A DNA stretch of 64,000 nucleotides from Vicinamibacterales bacterium. GTDB lineage: Bacteria > Acidobacteriota > Vicinamibacteria > Vicinamibacterales > UBA2999. Where the stretch lies: NCBI GenBank assembly GCA_030680175.1, contig JAUXWO010000092.1:1-64000 (forward strand), read 5' to 3'. The stretch's first letter is position 1. Each line of letters starts with the position of its first letter. The notes below the pieces were generated by a model, which ran no database searches, was not told the DNA's origin, and was given only the letters and a program-made list of their open reading frames with translations. A program made the position numbers and the translations under genes. Below are positions 45,646 to 54,677 of this stretch, piece after piece.

Positions 45646-46995
45646 ATGACAAGACAAGGCGCCGTCGCTGATCATGGATGCCTTTTCAAGGGCCTTGCAG
45701 ACTTTCGCGATCCCTCAGGCCGGCACCTGCTGGATCGATGTGAGCCGTTCGGAGAGTGGGTGGACCAATCAAGGGAGGCCGGCGTGTTTCCCTTCATCCG
45801 CCACCACAAGAGAGCGCCGGATGTTCGATCCGACGTCGTCGATTTCGGCGGACACGGCTACGAGGGCATCAATCTTGCCTCGCAGGACTATCTCGGGTTG
45901 GCGCGTCATCCGGAGGTCATTGCCGCTGCGGTCGATGCGTGCATGGCTCAAGGAACCCACAGCGCAGGTTCAGAGCCTATGGGCGGCGGGCTAGCGGAAG
46001 CCCAGCTGCTGGAGGCGGAGCTTGCGGACTTCCTGAGAGTCCCCCACGTCGTGCTGTTTCCAACCGGGTGGGGAGCAGGCTACGGGGCCATCAAGGCGCT
46101 GGTGAGGCCGTACGATCACATTCTGATCGACGCTCTCGCGCACGACTGCCTCCAGCATGGGGCTCGATCGAGCGGAGCGACCGTCATTCCGTTTGCGCAC
46201 AACGATGTTGTCAGCCTCGAGAGACGGCTGCGACGAATCCAGGGGCGACCAGTCCCCGGCGGGGTTCTTGTTGTCACGGAGTCGCTGTTCTCGATGGACT
46301 CAGACCATCCTGACTTCGAGACGCTGGGCGAGACGTGCCGTGCGCACGGCGCGCAGTTGCTCGTCGATTGCGCACACGACCTGGGCGTCCTCGGCCCGTC
46401 CGGAAGGGGAGTCCTCGCCGAGTCGGGCACTCTCGGCAAGGTCGACATCCTTGTCGGCTCATTCTCCAAGACGTTTGCCTGCCTTGGAGGCTTCGTCGCC
46501 ACGCGGTCGAGAGCCGCCTCGTACTACGTCCGTGGCTTCGGCGGGACGCACACGTTCTCGAACTACCTGATGCCCGCGCAGATTGCCGCGGTGCGGGCGT
46601 CACTTCGCATCGTTCGCTCTGACGAAGGTGAACGGTTGAGGCGAGAAGCGCTGCGGAAGGCCGCCCTCTTGCGCGAGGCGCTGGAGCCGGAGCTCGAGGT
46701 CATGGGACGCCTATCGCCTGTCGTCCTGGCGACAATTGGCTCAGAGGCCACCGCGCGCCTCGCTCAGCGAGAGTGCCTGCGGCGAGGAGTAATCGTGAAC
46801 AGCATCGAGTTCCCAGCCTGCCGGCGAGGGCAGGCGCGGTTCCGGTTGCAGGCCTCGCCGAGGCATGCCGACAGCGATCTGCAGACGGCCGCCTCGATCA
46901 TCGTGGACTCCGTCTCCGATGTGGTTGCGCTGTCGCGGGGCAACTCGTGTAGAGACACCGTGGCGTGTACTGATCGCAGTGGGCGAGCTGGATGA
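45646..46995 (+). CDS. Alpha-oxoamine synthase-family PLP enzyme
   Basis: The 449-residue fold-type I PLP enzyme resembles 8-amino-7-oxononanoate synthase, serine palmitoyltransferase and the CqsA/LqsA signal synthases. It shows YEGINLASQDYLGLARHPEV, GTHSAGSEPMGG, VVTESLFSMDSD, the PLP-ring aspartate in VDCAHDLGVLG (usual DEAH, here DCAH) and the Schiff-base lysine K275 in SFSKTFACLGGF. Such enzymes condense an acyl-CoA or acyl-ACP with an amino acid, releasing CO2. The substrate is unknown; no bio genes are nearby, so biotin synthesis is unlikely. AGAAGGG precedes the ATG. It lies beside a LuxR-type regulator and an acyltransferase relic. The C-terminal 25 residues look unconserved. Confidence 0.85.
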   Translation: MTRQGAVADHGCLFKGLADFRDPSGRHLLDRCEPFGEWVDQSREAGVFPFIRHHKRAPDVRSDVVDFGGHGYEGINLASQDYLGLARHPEVIAAAVDACMAQGTHSAGSEPMGGGLAEAQLLEAELADFLRVPHVVLFPTGWGAGYGAIKALVRPYDHILIDALAHDCLQHGARSSGATVIPFAHNDVVSLERRLRRIQGRPVPGGVLVVTESLFSMDSDHPDFETLGETCRAHGAQLLVDCAHDLGVLGPSGRGVLAESGTLGKVDILVGSFSKTFACLGGFVATRSRAASYYVRGFGGTHTFSNYLMPAQIAAVRASLRIVRSDEGERLRREALRKAALLREALEPELEVMGRLSPVVLATIGSEATARLAQRECLRRGVIVNSIEFPACRRGQARFRLQASPRHADSDLQTAASIIVDSVSDVVALSRGNSCRDTVACTDRSGRAG

Positions 46996-47062
46996 CACGA
47001 CAAGCGAGCACGTTGACCTGGTCCCGAGATGATGCGCTGGCGTTGCAGATCATCGGGGGTGC

Positions 47063-47148
47063 TCAACGAGCCGATGGGCAAGGACGCCTCGGCGCGGTTC
47101 CGCTTCATCATGGAACGGGCCGAGGATGTGGTGGAGCTCGACGTCTAA
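47063..47148 (+). pseudogene. parE: Second copy of the parE 3' end
   Basis: These 86 bases match 43160-43245 from TCAACGAG to the stop codon with about four differences. Three of these are silent (TCC/TCG, GCG/GCC, GTC/GTG) and one turns CTG into CCG. They encode the last residues of ParE ([20 protein letters not shown]). The pattern of silent changes shows divergence under selection before the copies came together, so this is not a fresh duplication. It marks the right edge of the inserted segment. Confidence 0.9.
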
Positions 47149-47230
47149 ACTAAAGGCAAAAGAGGCAGAATGCAAAAGGCCGAATGCCAGATGCAGAAAG
47201 CAAGACGCAGAAAGCAATTGCGAAATGCCG
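47149..47230. repeat. Family E repeat tract (GGCAGAATGCAAAAG units)
   Basis: These are imperfect units of 7-9 bases such as AAAGGCAAAAGAGGCAGAATG and CAGAAAGCAAGACGCAGAAAGC, purine-rich on the plus strand. Similar tracts lie at 48568-48590 and 50700-50815. The region to 47306 also contains the 15-base match ATGTGGCCTTTCGTT to the hairpin after parE; nothing else was recognised there. Confidence 0.65.
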
Positions 47231-47306
47231 AGGGTGCCTGAGCGCTGAAGTCCGCCACGGCCTTTCTGCATGTGGCCTTTCGTTTTCGCATGCGATCGCG
47301 CAGGCG

Positions 47307-48530
47307 CTACCGCGTGACGGCCGCGTCCACGAGCGCCTTGAAGCGCTGGCGGATCCGATCCGGGTTCGACGGGACGATCTGCGCCATCAGCACCGTGACC
47401 ATCTCGCGGCGCGGATCCACCCAGAAGATCGTCCCTCCGGTGCCGTCCCACGAGTACTCCCCCACGTTCGGCGCGGTCTCGTCGAGCACGACGTTGACAT
47501 TCGCCAGCGCCCAGCCCGTCATGCCGTTGCCGCGCGCGGCGAGGACGTCCTTCGACAGGCCGTTGGCCGTCATGCGCGCGGCGGTCTCCGCCTTCAGGAG
47601 GCGCACGCCATCCAGTGCGCCGCCGTTCAGCAGCATCTGGCTGAAGCGGAGGTAGTCCGGCACGGTCGAGAGCAGGCCGACGGCGCCCTCGATGAGCGCG
47701 GGGCGTTCGGTGAACGGCGTCGACTCGATCTCGATCGGCGTGAGCCCGCCGTCGTCGGTCGGGGCGTAGGCCTGCACCAGGCGTGCGCGCTGTTCGCCCG
47801 CAGCCCAGAAGGCCGTGTCGGGCATGCCGAGGGGCGTGAAGACGCGCTCGGCCAGGAACACCTCGAACGGCTGGCCCGACCAGACCTCGATGAGCCGCCC
47901 GACGACCGTCGTGCCCTCGCTGTAGCGGAAGCGCGTACCGGGATCCTCGAGCAGCGGCGCGCGCGTGATGTTCTCGACGAAGTGCGGCAGCGTCATCGTG
48001 CGTGCGCGGACCTCGAGCGTGCGGTACAGCTCCGACGTGCGGTGGCTGAGGCCCGAGGTGTGGAGCAGCAGGTCTTCGACGGTGACGGGGCGTGACGGCG
48101 GCCGGGGCGTCGCGCCTGGCTCTGATGCGACACGGACGGCAGCGAACTCGGGCAGGTACTTCGAGACCGGGTCGTCGAGGCGGAAGCGGCCCTCGTCGTA
48201 CAGCATCATCGCGGCGACCGCGGTGACGGACTTCGCCATCGAGTAGATCCGGAAGATGGACCGATCCGTCATCGGCGCGCGCGACTCGAGGCTCTGCACC
48301 CCGGCGGCCTCGAGGTAGGCGAGCTGCCCGCGCCGCGCCACGCCCGCCACGACGCCCGCGACCTTCCCCTCGTCGACGAACTGGCGCAGCAGCGCCGTCG
48401 CCTCGTCAAGCCGCTCGGCCGAGAGCCCGACGACGTCAGGCGCGACGCGCGGCAGGGGATCCGGCGACTGCGCACTGGTGACGATGAGCAGCGAGGCGAG
48501 CAGGAGGGCCGTGCCGGACAGATGGGGCAT
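47307..48530 (-). CDS. Exported serine beta-lactamase-family hydrolase
   Basis: The 407-residue precursor has a signal peptide (1-21, ALLLASLLIVTSAQS). The penicillin-binding/class C-like transpeptidase fold follows, with the nucleophile S97 and base K100 in YSMAKSV, a Tyr-containing second motif in FRYSEGTTVVG and the third-strand region WDGTGGTIFW. It is close to the esterase/EstB and D-aminopeptidase branch, so it may cleave esters or peptides rather than beta-lactams. It would act in the periplasm. ATG at 48530 is taken because it begins the signal peptide. Confidence 0.87.
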   Translation of the reverse strand: MPHLSGTALLLASLLIVTSAQSPDPLPRVAPDVVGLSAERLDEATALLRQFVDEGKVAGVVAGVARRGQLAYLEAAGVQSLESRAPMTDRSIFRIYSMAKSVTAVAAMMLYDEGRFRLDDPVSKYLPEFAAVRVASEPGATPRPPSRPVTVEDLLLHTSGLSHRTSELYRTLEVRARTMTLPHFVENITRAPLLEDPGTRFRYSEGTTVVGRLIEVWSGQPFEVFLAERVFTPLGMPDTAFWAAGEQRARLVQAYAPTDDGGLTPIEIESTPFTERPALIEGAVGLLSTVPDYLRFSQMLLNGGALDGVRLLKAETAARMTANGLSKDVLAARGNGMTGWALANVNVVLDETAPNVGEYSWDGTGGTIFWVDPRREMVTVLMAQIVPSNPDRIRQRFKALVDAAVTR

Positions 48531-48567
48531 GGCGGCATTGTAGTGGCGCGGGCTGCCGCAGGGCGGG

Positions 48568-48590
48568 AGGCACAAGGCACAAGGCAGAAA
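48568..48590. repeat. Short family E tract
   Basis: AGGCACAAGGCACAAGGCAG lies between the divergent hydrolase and exported-protein genes. It uses the same AAGGCA unit as 47149-47230 and 50700-50815. Confidence 0.5.
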
Positions 48591-48758
48591 CGACGAACGT
48601 GCCGCGCGGTGCGGGTGCGGGCCCTACTGTCGAAGATCCGGCGCCAGGGCGCACCCTGTCAGCACGCGCACCCGTAACCGGAATGCATCCAGATACTTGC
48701 CGGGCTTGGTGCCTGGTTTGCAGTGGAGTCGACGGGGACGTGTCCTCGGAGGTCTGAC

Positions 48759-49631
48759 ATGCGAGTGGTCGTGGTGGCCGGTGTGGTGCTGGCGTTGGCA
48801 GGCCTGGCAGGCGCGGGGACGGCAGTTGGCGCAGCGCCCCAGGCCGAGTCCGCTCGCCTGTTCGACGTGACTGCGGCTCGCGGGATCGCAGAGGGGCGGC
48901 CGGTGGGGGCCGCTGACGTCTTCCCCCCGGATGCCGGCCCAATCGTCATCTGGTTCCGCTTTGCTGGCCTGCCTCCAGGCGCGCGCCTGCAGGCGACGTG
49001 GCATTACCTCGAGATGGAGGCGCCGTACGAGATCGGGGCGGCGGAGGCCGTTGCCCGGCCCGGCGCCGACTGGGCCGATTTCAGCCTCGAGCTGGCACCG
49101 GGCCGGCCGTGGCCGGAGGGTGGGTACCGCGTCGACCTTTCCGTCAACGGCCGCGTGCTGCACGCGGTCCGCTTCCGTGTCGCCGTGACCGACCCGCCTG
49201 CCGGTGCCGGCCGTCATCAGGACCCGGCCTTCACGATGGACCTCCCGGCAGGGTGGGCGGCCGCCAAGCCGCCTGATCCGGCCAGCGCGCGATTCCTCAG
49301 CCCTGCCGGCGACGCGTTCATCGAGGTGACCGACGGTGCCGTGTCGCACCTGCTGGATCCGGTGTCCTATGCGGCCGGATGGGAGTCGGTGTCGGTGGGT
49401 GCCGGCGCACGCCTGCAGAGCAAGCTGTCCGGCCGGGTCGTCCAGATCGACGGCACGCCGGCCTACGAAGGGACCTACGATGGCGGCGAGGTGCTGGTGC
49501 GCGTGGTGTTCGTGGCCCGGCCCGATCGGTTCTTCGTGATTACGGGCGTGTTCGCCCGGGAAGCGTTTCCGGCGGGCGTCGGTCTCTTCGAACGGGCCGT
49601 GGGCAGCTTTCGGACGGCCGCGGGGCGATGA
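48759..49631 (+). CDS. Exported protein of unknown function
   Basis: The 290-residue precursor has a signal peptide of about 25 residues (VVLALAGLAGAGTAVGA). There are two apparent domains. Residues about 30-150 form a beta-sandwich-like region (IVIWFRFAGLPPGARLQATWHYL, then PWPEGGYRVDLSVNGR), as seen in periplasmic binding or carbohydrate-linked domains. Residues about 155-290 resemble the PsbP/DUF1795-like fold, starting FTMDLPAGWAA and holding GTPAYEGTYDGGEVLVRVVF. No catalytic residues are evident. GGAGG lies six bases before the ATG. The universal stress protein gene starts 37 bases after its stop and may be co-transcribed. Confidence 0.72.
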   Translation: MRVVVVAGVVLALAGLAGAGTAVGAAPQAESARLFDVTAARGIAEGRPVGAADVFPPDAGPIVIWFRFAGLPPGARLQATWHYLEMEAPYEIGAAEAVARPGADWADFSLELAPGRPWPEGGYRVDLSVNGRVLHAVRFRVAVTDPPAGAGRHQDPAFTMDLPAGWAAAKPPDPASARFLSPAGDAFIEVTDGAVSHLLDPVSYAAGWESVSVGAGARLQSKLSGRVVQIDGTPAYEGTYDGGEVLVRVVFVARPDRFFVITGVFAREAFPAGVGLFERAVGSFRTAAGR

Positions 49632-49668
49632 GGGGCCGCCACTCGGGCGCGCGGCGGGAGCAACCGTG

Positions 49669-50595
49669 ATGGTTCGAATCAATCGCATCCTCTGCCCGAT
49701 CGACTTCTCGGACTACTCGCGCCGCGCCCTTGATCATGCGTGCGTCATCGCCCGCTGGTACGACGCGACGGTGACCGTGCTGTACGTCTACATGCGGCTG
49801 CCCCCGGCCCTGGTGCCGCCCGAGCTGCCCGTGCGGGACGCCGTCAGGCTCACGCCGGCCGAGCGCGAGCAGGTGCAGGCGAGCGTCGCCCGCTTCGCCG
49901 ACGCGTGCAACGCACCAGGCCGGCCTCTCGAGATCGCCGTCCACGAGGGGTGGCCGGCGGCCGGGATTCTCGCCGAGGCCGAACGCGCCGACCTGCTGGT
50001 GATGGGCACGCACGGCCGATCGGGGTTCGATCGACTCGCGCTCGGGTCGGTCACCGAGAAAGTGCTGCGCAAGACGGCGTGCCCTGTGCTGACGATCCCC
50101 AGGCAGACCCCTGAGGCCGTTCCTGCCGCACCGGTCGGTTTCCAACGCATCCTGTGTCCAATCGACTTCTCGGACGTGTCCCTTCGCGCGCTCGAGTACG
50201 CGATGTCGCTGGCAGCCGGTGCGGACGCACGGCTGACGATGCTGCACGTGATGGTGTACGACATGTCCCTGGAGGCGCCCGACCTGTACGGCACCGTCGT
50301 GTCGGACCGTGCCCTGAGCCTCGACGTGCTGCGCGAGCGGTACGAGACGTACGCGCGGACCCGGCTCGAGGCGTTGGTGCCGGACCCGGCGCAGGCGACC
50401 TGCGACGTGGAGACCGCGATCGGGCATGGCAAGCCGTCTCGCGAAGTGCTGCGTGCGGCCGAGGAGCGGCAGGCCGACCTGATCGTCATGGGCGCCACCG
50501 GGCACGGCGCCCTCGACCGCATGTTCTTCGGAGCGACGACCCAGCACGTGGTGCGCCAGGCGACCTGTCCCGTGCTCACGCTGCGGGCGCCGTAA
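49669..50595 (+). CDS. Tandem universal stress protein
   Basis: The 308-residue protein has two UspA domains (about 3-145 and 150-308), each beginning with the same phrase, RILCPIDFSD. Both keep the ATP-binding loop G-x2-G-x9-G-(S/T): MGTHGRSGFDRLALGS and MGATGHGALDRMFFGAT. It therefore belongs to the ATP-binding class and probably acts in the cytoplasm during stress or slow growth. GCGGGAG precedes the ATG; a GTG three bases earlier is an alternative. It follows the exported-protein gene closely. Confidence 0.92.
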   Translation: MVRINRILCPIDFSDYSRRALDHACVIARWYDATVTVLYVYMRLPPALVPPELPVRDAVRLTPAEREQVQASVARFADACNAPGRPLEIAVHEGWPAAGILAEAERADLLVMGTHGRSGFDRLALGSVTEKVLRKTACPVLTIPRQTPEAVPAAPVGFQRILCPIDFSDVSLRALEYAMSLAAGADARLTMLHVMVYDMSLEAPDLYGTVVSDRALSLDVLRERYETYARTRLEALVPDPAQATCDVETAIGHGKPSREVLRAAEERQADLIVMGATGHGALDRMFFGATTQHVVRQATCPVLTLRAP

Positions 50596-50699
50596 CCCCG
50601 GAAGCCGGTGGTGTTGACGCCGGCCGACGGCGCAGCCCTGCTCGCACCCTGTGGGGATCGGCGGGAGAGGCGCCGCGCTCGATGGCCAACTCAGGCTGG

Positions 50700-50815
50700 T
50701 GCGAGGCAGGAGGCGACAAGGCAGAAGGCAAAAGACGGGACACCGAAAACTGAAAGCCGAGAGCCGATCGCCGATCGCTGAGAGCCGACAGCCGACAGCT
50801 GATCGCCGAAGGCCC
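50700..50815. repeat. Family E repeat tract
   Basis: It starts as GAGGCAGGAGGCGACAAGG and changes into GCCGAGAGCCGATCGCCGAT and GAGAGCCGACAGCCGACAGC, in units of about 7-9 bases. It fills most of the 221-bp gap between convergent genes. No inverted arm is obvious in this copy. Confidence 0.65.
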
Positions 50816-50816
50816 T

Positions 50817-53192
50817 CTAGAAGCGCCAGTCCACGCCGAGGATCGGGAACAGGCCGATCTGGTCGTTGACCGTCGCGCGGTTCAGGCGGCGGTTCCATTG
50901 GACGCCCGCGAAGTTCTCGCGGTTCAGGAGGTTCTGCACGCCCGCGAACACCGTGACGGGCTGGCCGCCGACCCGGAACGTGCGATCCACGCGGACGTCC
51001 ACGCGCGCGTAGGCGGGCGAGCGGATCGCGTTCACCTGCGCGAGATCGAGCACGGGCCGGCGCTGGGCCGTGGATGCCGCCTCGTTGAACGGGGTGTAGG
51101 GGCGCCCCGACAGGTACGCCATCCGCAGCGACACCTCCCAGCCGTCCGCGATGCGGTACCCGCCGACGAGGTTCGCGACGACCGGGTAGTCGAACGATCC
51201 GTCGCGCAGCACGCCGTCGAGGCCGGCATGCCGCGCCTTCGAGATCGCCAGGTTGCCCTGGCCGTACCACCGGCCGCCCTGATCCTTCCGCTCGACGAAG
51301 AGCTCCACCCCGCGCGCGCGGCCACGGCCGGCGCTCGTCAAAGGGAACAGAATCTCTCGGACGTTGAACGTATCGCCGATATTGGCGAGCGAGAGCGAGG
51401 GGTAGCCCGCGGCCACGGGATAGTCGGCGTAGTCCTTCTGGTACGCCTCGAGCGTGACGCGGGTGGCGGCGTTCGGCGTGTAGCTCAGGCCCGTGACCGC
51501 GTGCGTCGCGCGGAACGGGATCAGCGTGCGGTTCTCGGGGAAGGCCGCCACGAACAGGAAGAACGGCTGCTGGTAGTAGCGGCCGCCGCTGGCGCGCCAC
51601 GAGAGGCGGTCGGTCAGCGCATAGCTGACGCCCACGCGCGGGCTCGTGCGCCACGCCTTCAGGTACTGGTAGTGATCGACGCGTCCACCCCACGTCACGC
51701 TCAGCCTTGGCGTCACATCCGTCGTCGTCTGGACGTAGGCGCTGTTCTGGTAGGCGCGGAAGCCGAGCGCGATGTCGAACTGATCGGCGCTGCCGTCGGC
51801 GGCATACGGATTGTCGGTGCCGAAGGGCGCCGCGGTGTCGTAGTCCACGCGGAAGGCCTTCACGCTCGCGCCGATCTGCACCTTGCCGAGGGCCGGCGCA
51901 TACGTCGTGAGGTCGTACTTCAGCGTCGTCTCGCCCTCGCCTGACTCCTCGCGGAAGACGACGGGGCTCGTGGCGAGGATGTCGTCCACGGAGACGCCAG
52001 GCGGGGGGATGCCGTCGCGCACGAGGTCCTTCACGGTGGAGCCCACGCGGCCTTCCGAGTGCGTGAGCCCCAGAAGCCCCACGCCGCGGGTGCCGAAGAT
52101 GCGCTGCCAGTTGACGCCTGTCGCGCTGCGCCACCCGCGATAACGGATGTCGAAGCTCGACACCTCATCCTCGAGCGCCGCCTCATCGTCGCCCTCGGCG
52201 AGGCCGAGCCGGATGCGGTCCCAGCCCGAGACATTGACCGCCCACACGCGATCGCGCGGCGAGAGGTCGTACACCGCCTTCGCGTTCAGCGTGTAGAGCA
52301 CCGGTACGCCGCCGAAGCCCACGTCATCGGTGAACACGTCGAGGAAGCTGCGGCGCGCCGACACGATCCACGAGCCGCGGCCGCTGGCCAGCGGGCCCTC
52401 GGCGATCAGCCCGGCGCCGGCGAAGCCGAGCGTCGCGCGCCCGCTCGTGCGCGTGCGGTCGCCCTCGCGCTGGGTGATCTGCATCACGCTCGACGTGCGG
52501 TTCACGTACGGCGCGGGGTACCCGCCCGTCAGGAACGTCACGTCCTCGATGAGCGCCGCGTCGAGGATGCTCACCGTCCCCCCGGCCGAGGCGAAGTTGG
52601 CGAACGTGTTGATATTCGGGATCTCGATGTTGTCGACGATGAACAGGTTCTCGAGGGGGCTGCCGCCGCGGACGATGATGTCGTTGCGGAAGTCGTTGGA
52701 GCCGATGACGACGCCCGGCAGCGTCTGGACGTAGCGCGAGACGTCCTGCAGGGCCCCGGCGCTCCGGCCGATCTCCTCCGCCCGGATCAGGAAGCCGGAG
52801 TTCTTCACCTCCTCCGGGGCGATGAACGCCGGCGCCGTCACCGTGATGTCCTGACGCACGCCCTCGAGCGCGGGCAGCGTCACCTCCACCGTGCTCGTCA
52901 GCCCCGCGCGCACGTCCACCGGGTCGCTCGTGAACGGCGGCTGGCCGGGGGCGATGATCTCGAGCTGCCAGGTGCCGGGCCGGAGGTCGGTGAGCCTGAA
53001 GGTGCCGTCCGTCCCGGTGACCGTGCAGCGGGACGCCCCGACGGCGCAGATGGCCACATCGGCCACGGGCCGGCGCGCGGCATCGAGGGCCACGCCGCTG
53101 AGGGTGCCGACGCCTGCCGTGTCCTGCGCCAGGAGCGGCGACGGGGAGAGGAGTGCCAGCAGGAGGAGCGCCACACGTAATGAACGGACCAT
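50817..53192 (-). CDS. TonB-dependent receptor with carboxypeptidase-regulatory N-domain
   Basis: The 791-residue outer-membrane protein has a signal peptide (ALLLLALLSPSPLLAQ) and a CarboxypepD_reg-like beta-sandwich (about 28-110; GTLSGVALDAARRPVADV). A plug domain at about 115-240 (SRYVQTLPGVVIGSNDFRND and VDNIEIPN) is followed by a 22-strand barrel ending in phenylalanine (GVDWRF). This domain set is characteristic of Acidobacteriota and Bacteroidota. It should import a ligand such as a siderophore, glycan or peptide with energy from TonB. No SusD-like partner or binding protein is adjacent, so the ligand is unknown. ATG at 53192 is chosen for the signal peptide. Divergent from the MATE gene. 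Confidence 0.9.
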   Translation of the reverse strand: MVRSLRVALLLLALLSPSPLLAQDTAGVGTLSGVALDAARRPVADVAICAVGASRCTVTGTDGTFRLTDLRPGTWQLEIIAPGQPPFTSDPVDVRAGLTSTVEVTLPALEGVRQDITVTAPAFIAPEEVKNSGFLIRAEEIGRSAGALQDVSRYVQTLPGVVIGSNDFRNDIIVRGGSPLENLFIVDNIEIPNINTFANFASAGGTVSILDAALIEDVTFLTGGYPAPYVNRTSSVMQITQREGDRTRTSGRATLGFAGAGLIAEGPLASGRGSWIVSARRSFLDVFTDDVGFGGVPVLYTLNAKAVYDLSPRDRVWAVNVSGWDRIRLGLAEGDDEAALEDEVSSFDIRYRGWRSATGVNWQRIFGTRGVGLLGLTHSEGRVGSTVKDLVRDGIPPPGVSVDDILATSPVVFREESGEGETTLKYDLTTYAPALGKVQIGASVKAFRVDYDTAAPFGTDNPYAADGSADQFDIALGFRAYQNSAYVQTTTDVTPRLSVTWGGRVDHYQYLKAWRTSPRVGVSYALTDRLSWRASGGRYYQQPFFLFVAAFPENRTLIPFRATHAVTGLSYTPNAATRVTLEAYQKDYADYPVAAGYPSLSLANIGDTFNVREILFPLTSAGRGRARGVELFVERKDQGGRWYGQGNLAISKARHAGLDGVLRDGSFDYPVVANLVGGYRIADGWEVSLRMAYLSGRPYTPFNEAASTAQRRPVLDLAQVNAIRSPAYARVDVRVDRTFRVGGQPVTVFAGVQNLLNRENFAGVQWNRRLNRATVNDQIGLFPILGVDWRF

Positions 53193-53297
53193 ACTGGGCT
53201 GTAGGACGCTCGGAGACCCCTCGACGTCCCTGATCCGCCCAGGGCCGCCCACTTCGGGCGCCCGCTGGTCCGCTGCCCACGCTACAATCGTCGGTTC

Positions 53298-54677
53298 ATG
53301 GCCGACGCGTCGCCCCCTCCGTCACGGTTCGACCGCTCCCTCGTCGACGGTCCCATCCTCCCCGCCGTCTGGAAGCTGGCGTGGCCCACGATGCTGCAGA
53401 ACCTGTTCGCGGGGCTGCAGGGCGTGGTCGACCACGTCATGGTCGGCAACATGGTGGGCTACACCGCGAATGCCGCCATCGGCGTGAGCTGGCAGCTGCT
53501 GCTGGTCGTGGTGGTGTTCATGGCCTCGCTCTTCACGGGGCAGGCGGTGCTCGTGGCCCGGTTCGCCGGCGCGGGCGATTCCGACAAGGTCAACCGCGTC
53601 GTCTATCAGGCCTTCATCACGGCGATGGCGATGTTCCTGTTCGTCATGGCCCCGCTCGGGTACGTCTCCGCGCCGTGGCTGCTGACGCTCATCAACGCCG
53701 CGCCCGAGGTGCAGGCCGAGGCCCTGCCGTTCCTGCGCATCATGTTCACGGGCAGCATCGGGATGATGCTGTTCTTCATGCTGAGCGCCGCGCTCCGCGC
53801 GGCCGGCGATGCGCAGACGCCGATGCGGCTCGGCGTGACGATGACGGTGTTGAACCTGGTGTTCAACCTCGTCCTGATTCCGCCGTTCGGCACCGTCGGG
53901 GCGGCCATCGGGACGGTCTCGGCCTCGGGCCTCGTCGCGGCCTTCGCGCTCTGGCACCTCTTCAGCGGCAAGTCCGTGATTCACCTGACGCGGTCGATGC
54001 GGCTCAAGCCGGACTTCGCGATCATCCGGTCGCTGTTCCGGTTCGGCCTGCCGACGGGGGTGCAGGGCATTGCGATGAACCTCGGCGGCGTGATGCTGCT
54101 CAGGTTCATCGGATCGCTCGAGCAGAGCGCGGCGGCGCAGGCGGCGTACGCGATCGCCTACAGCGAGCTGTTCTCGATGATCACGTGGACCTCGGTCGGG
54201 CTGATGGGCGCGTCGGCGACGATTGCGGGGCAGAACCTCGGCGCCGGCAAGCCCGACCGCGCCGTGCAGGGCGTGTGGGTGGCCGCGCGCATCGGCCTCG
54301 CGGTGGCGGCGGTGGTCGGGCTGATGTTCGTGACGATCCCCCAGGTGCTGCTCGCCGCCTTCGGCGCCACCGAACCCGCCGTCGCCGTGATCGGCACGGG
54401 GCTGCTGCAGTACCTGGCCGTGTCGGGCTTCTTCGTCACCGTGGCCCTCACGTTCACGGGCGGCCTGCAGGGTACGGGCGATACGAAGAGCCCGCTCTAC
54501 ATCACGCTCGTCTCGCAGGTCGCCATCCCCATCGGCCTCTGCAGCGTCCTGCAGGCGATGCGCCCGCTCGTGCCCTCCGACATCTGGACCGCGATCCTGC
54601 TCGGCCACATCACGCGCGGCACGCTGAGCGCCCTCCGCTTCTACCAGGGGAAGTGGAGAAGCATTGTCGTGGAGTGA
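53298..54677 (+). CDS. MATE-family efflux transporter
   Basis: The 459-residue protein has twelve membrane segments in two six-helix halves. The MATE opening ILPAVWKLAWPTMLQNLFAGLQGVVDHVMVG and the second-half counterpart (GLPTGVQGIAMNLGGVMLL) are clear. ATIAGQNLGAGKPDRA matches the conserved gate region. It exports drugs or metabolites in exchange for sodium or protons. Monocistronic. The stop codon is followed directly by a family A element. Confidence 0.92.
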   Translation: MADASPPPSRFDRSLVDGPILPAVWKLAWPTMLQNLFAGLQGVVDHVMVGNMVGYTANAAIGVSWQLLLVVVVFMASLFTGQAVLVARFAGAGDSDKVNRVVYQAFITAMAMFLFVMAPLGYVSAPWLLTLINAAPEVQAEALPFLRIMFTGSIGMMLFFMLSAALRAAGDAQTPMRLGVTMTVLNLVFNLVLIPPFGTVGAAIGTVSASGLVAAFALWHLFSGKSVIHLTRSMRLKPDFAIIRSLFRFGLPTGVQGIAMNLGGVMLLRFIGSLEQSAAAQAAYAIAYSELFSMITWTSVGLMGASATIAGQNLGAGKPDRAVQGVWVAARIGLAVAAVVGLMFVTIPQVLLAAFGATEPAVAVIGTGLLQYLAVSGFFVTVALTFTGGLQGTGDTKSPLYITLVSQVAIPIGLCSVLQAMRPLVPSDIWTAILLGHITRGTLSALRFYQGKWRSIVVE

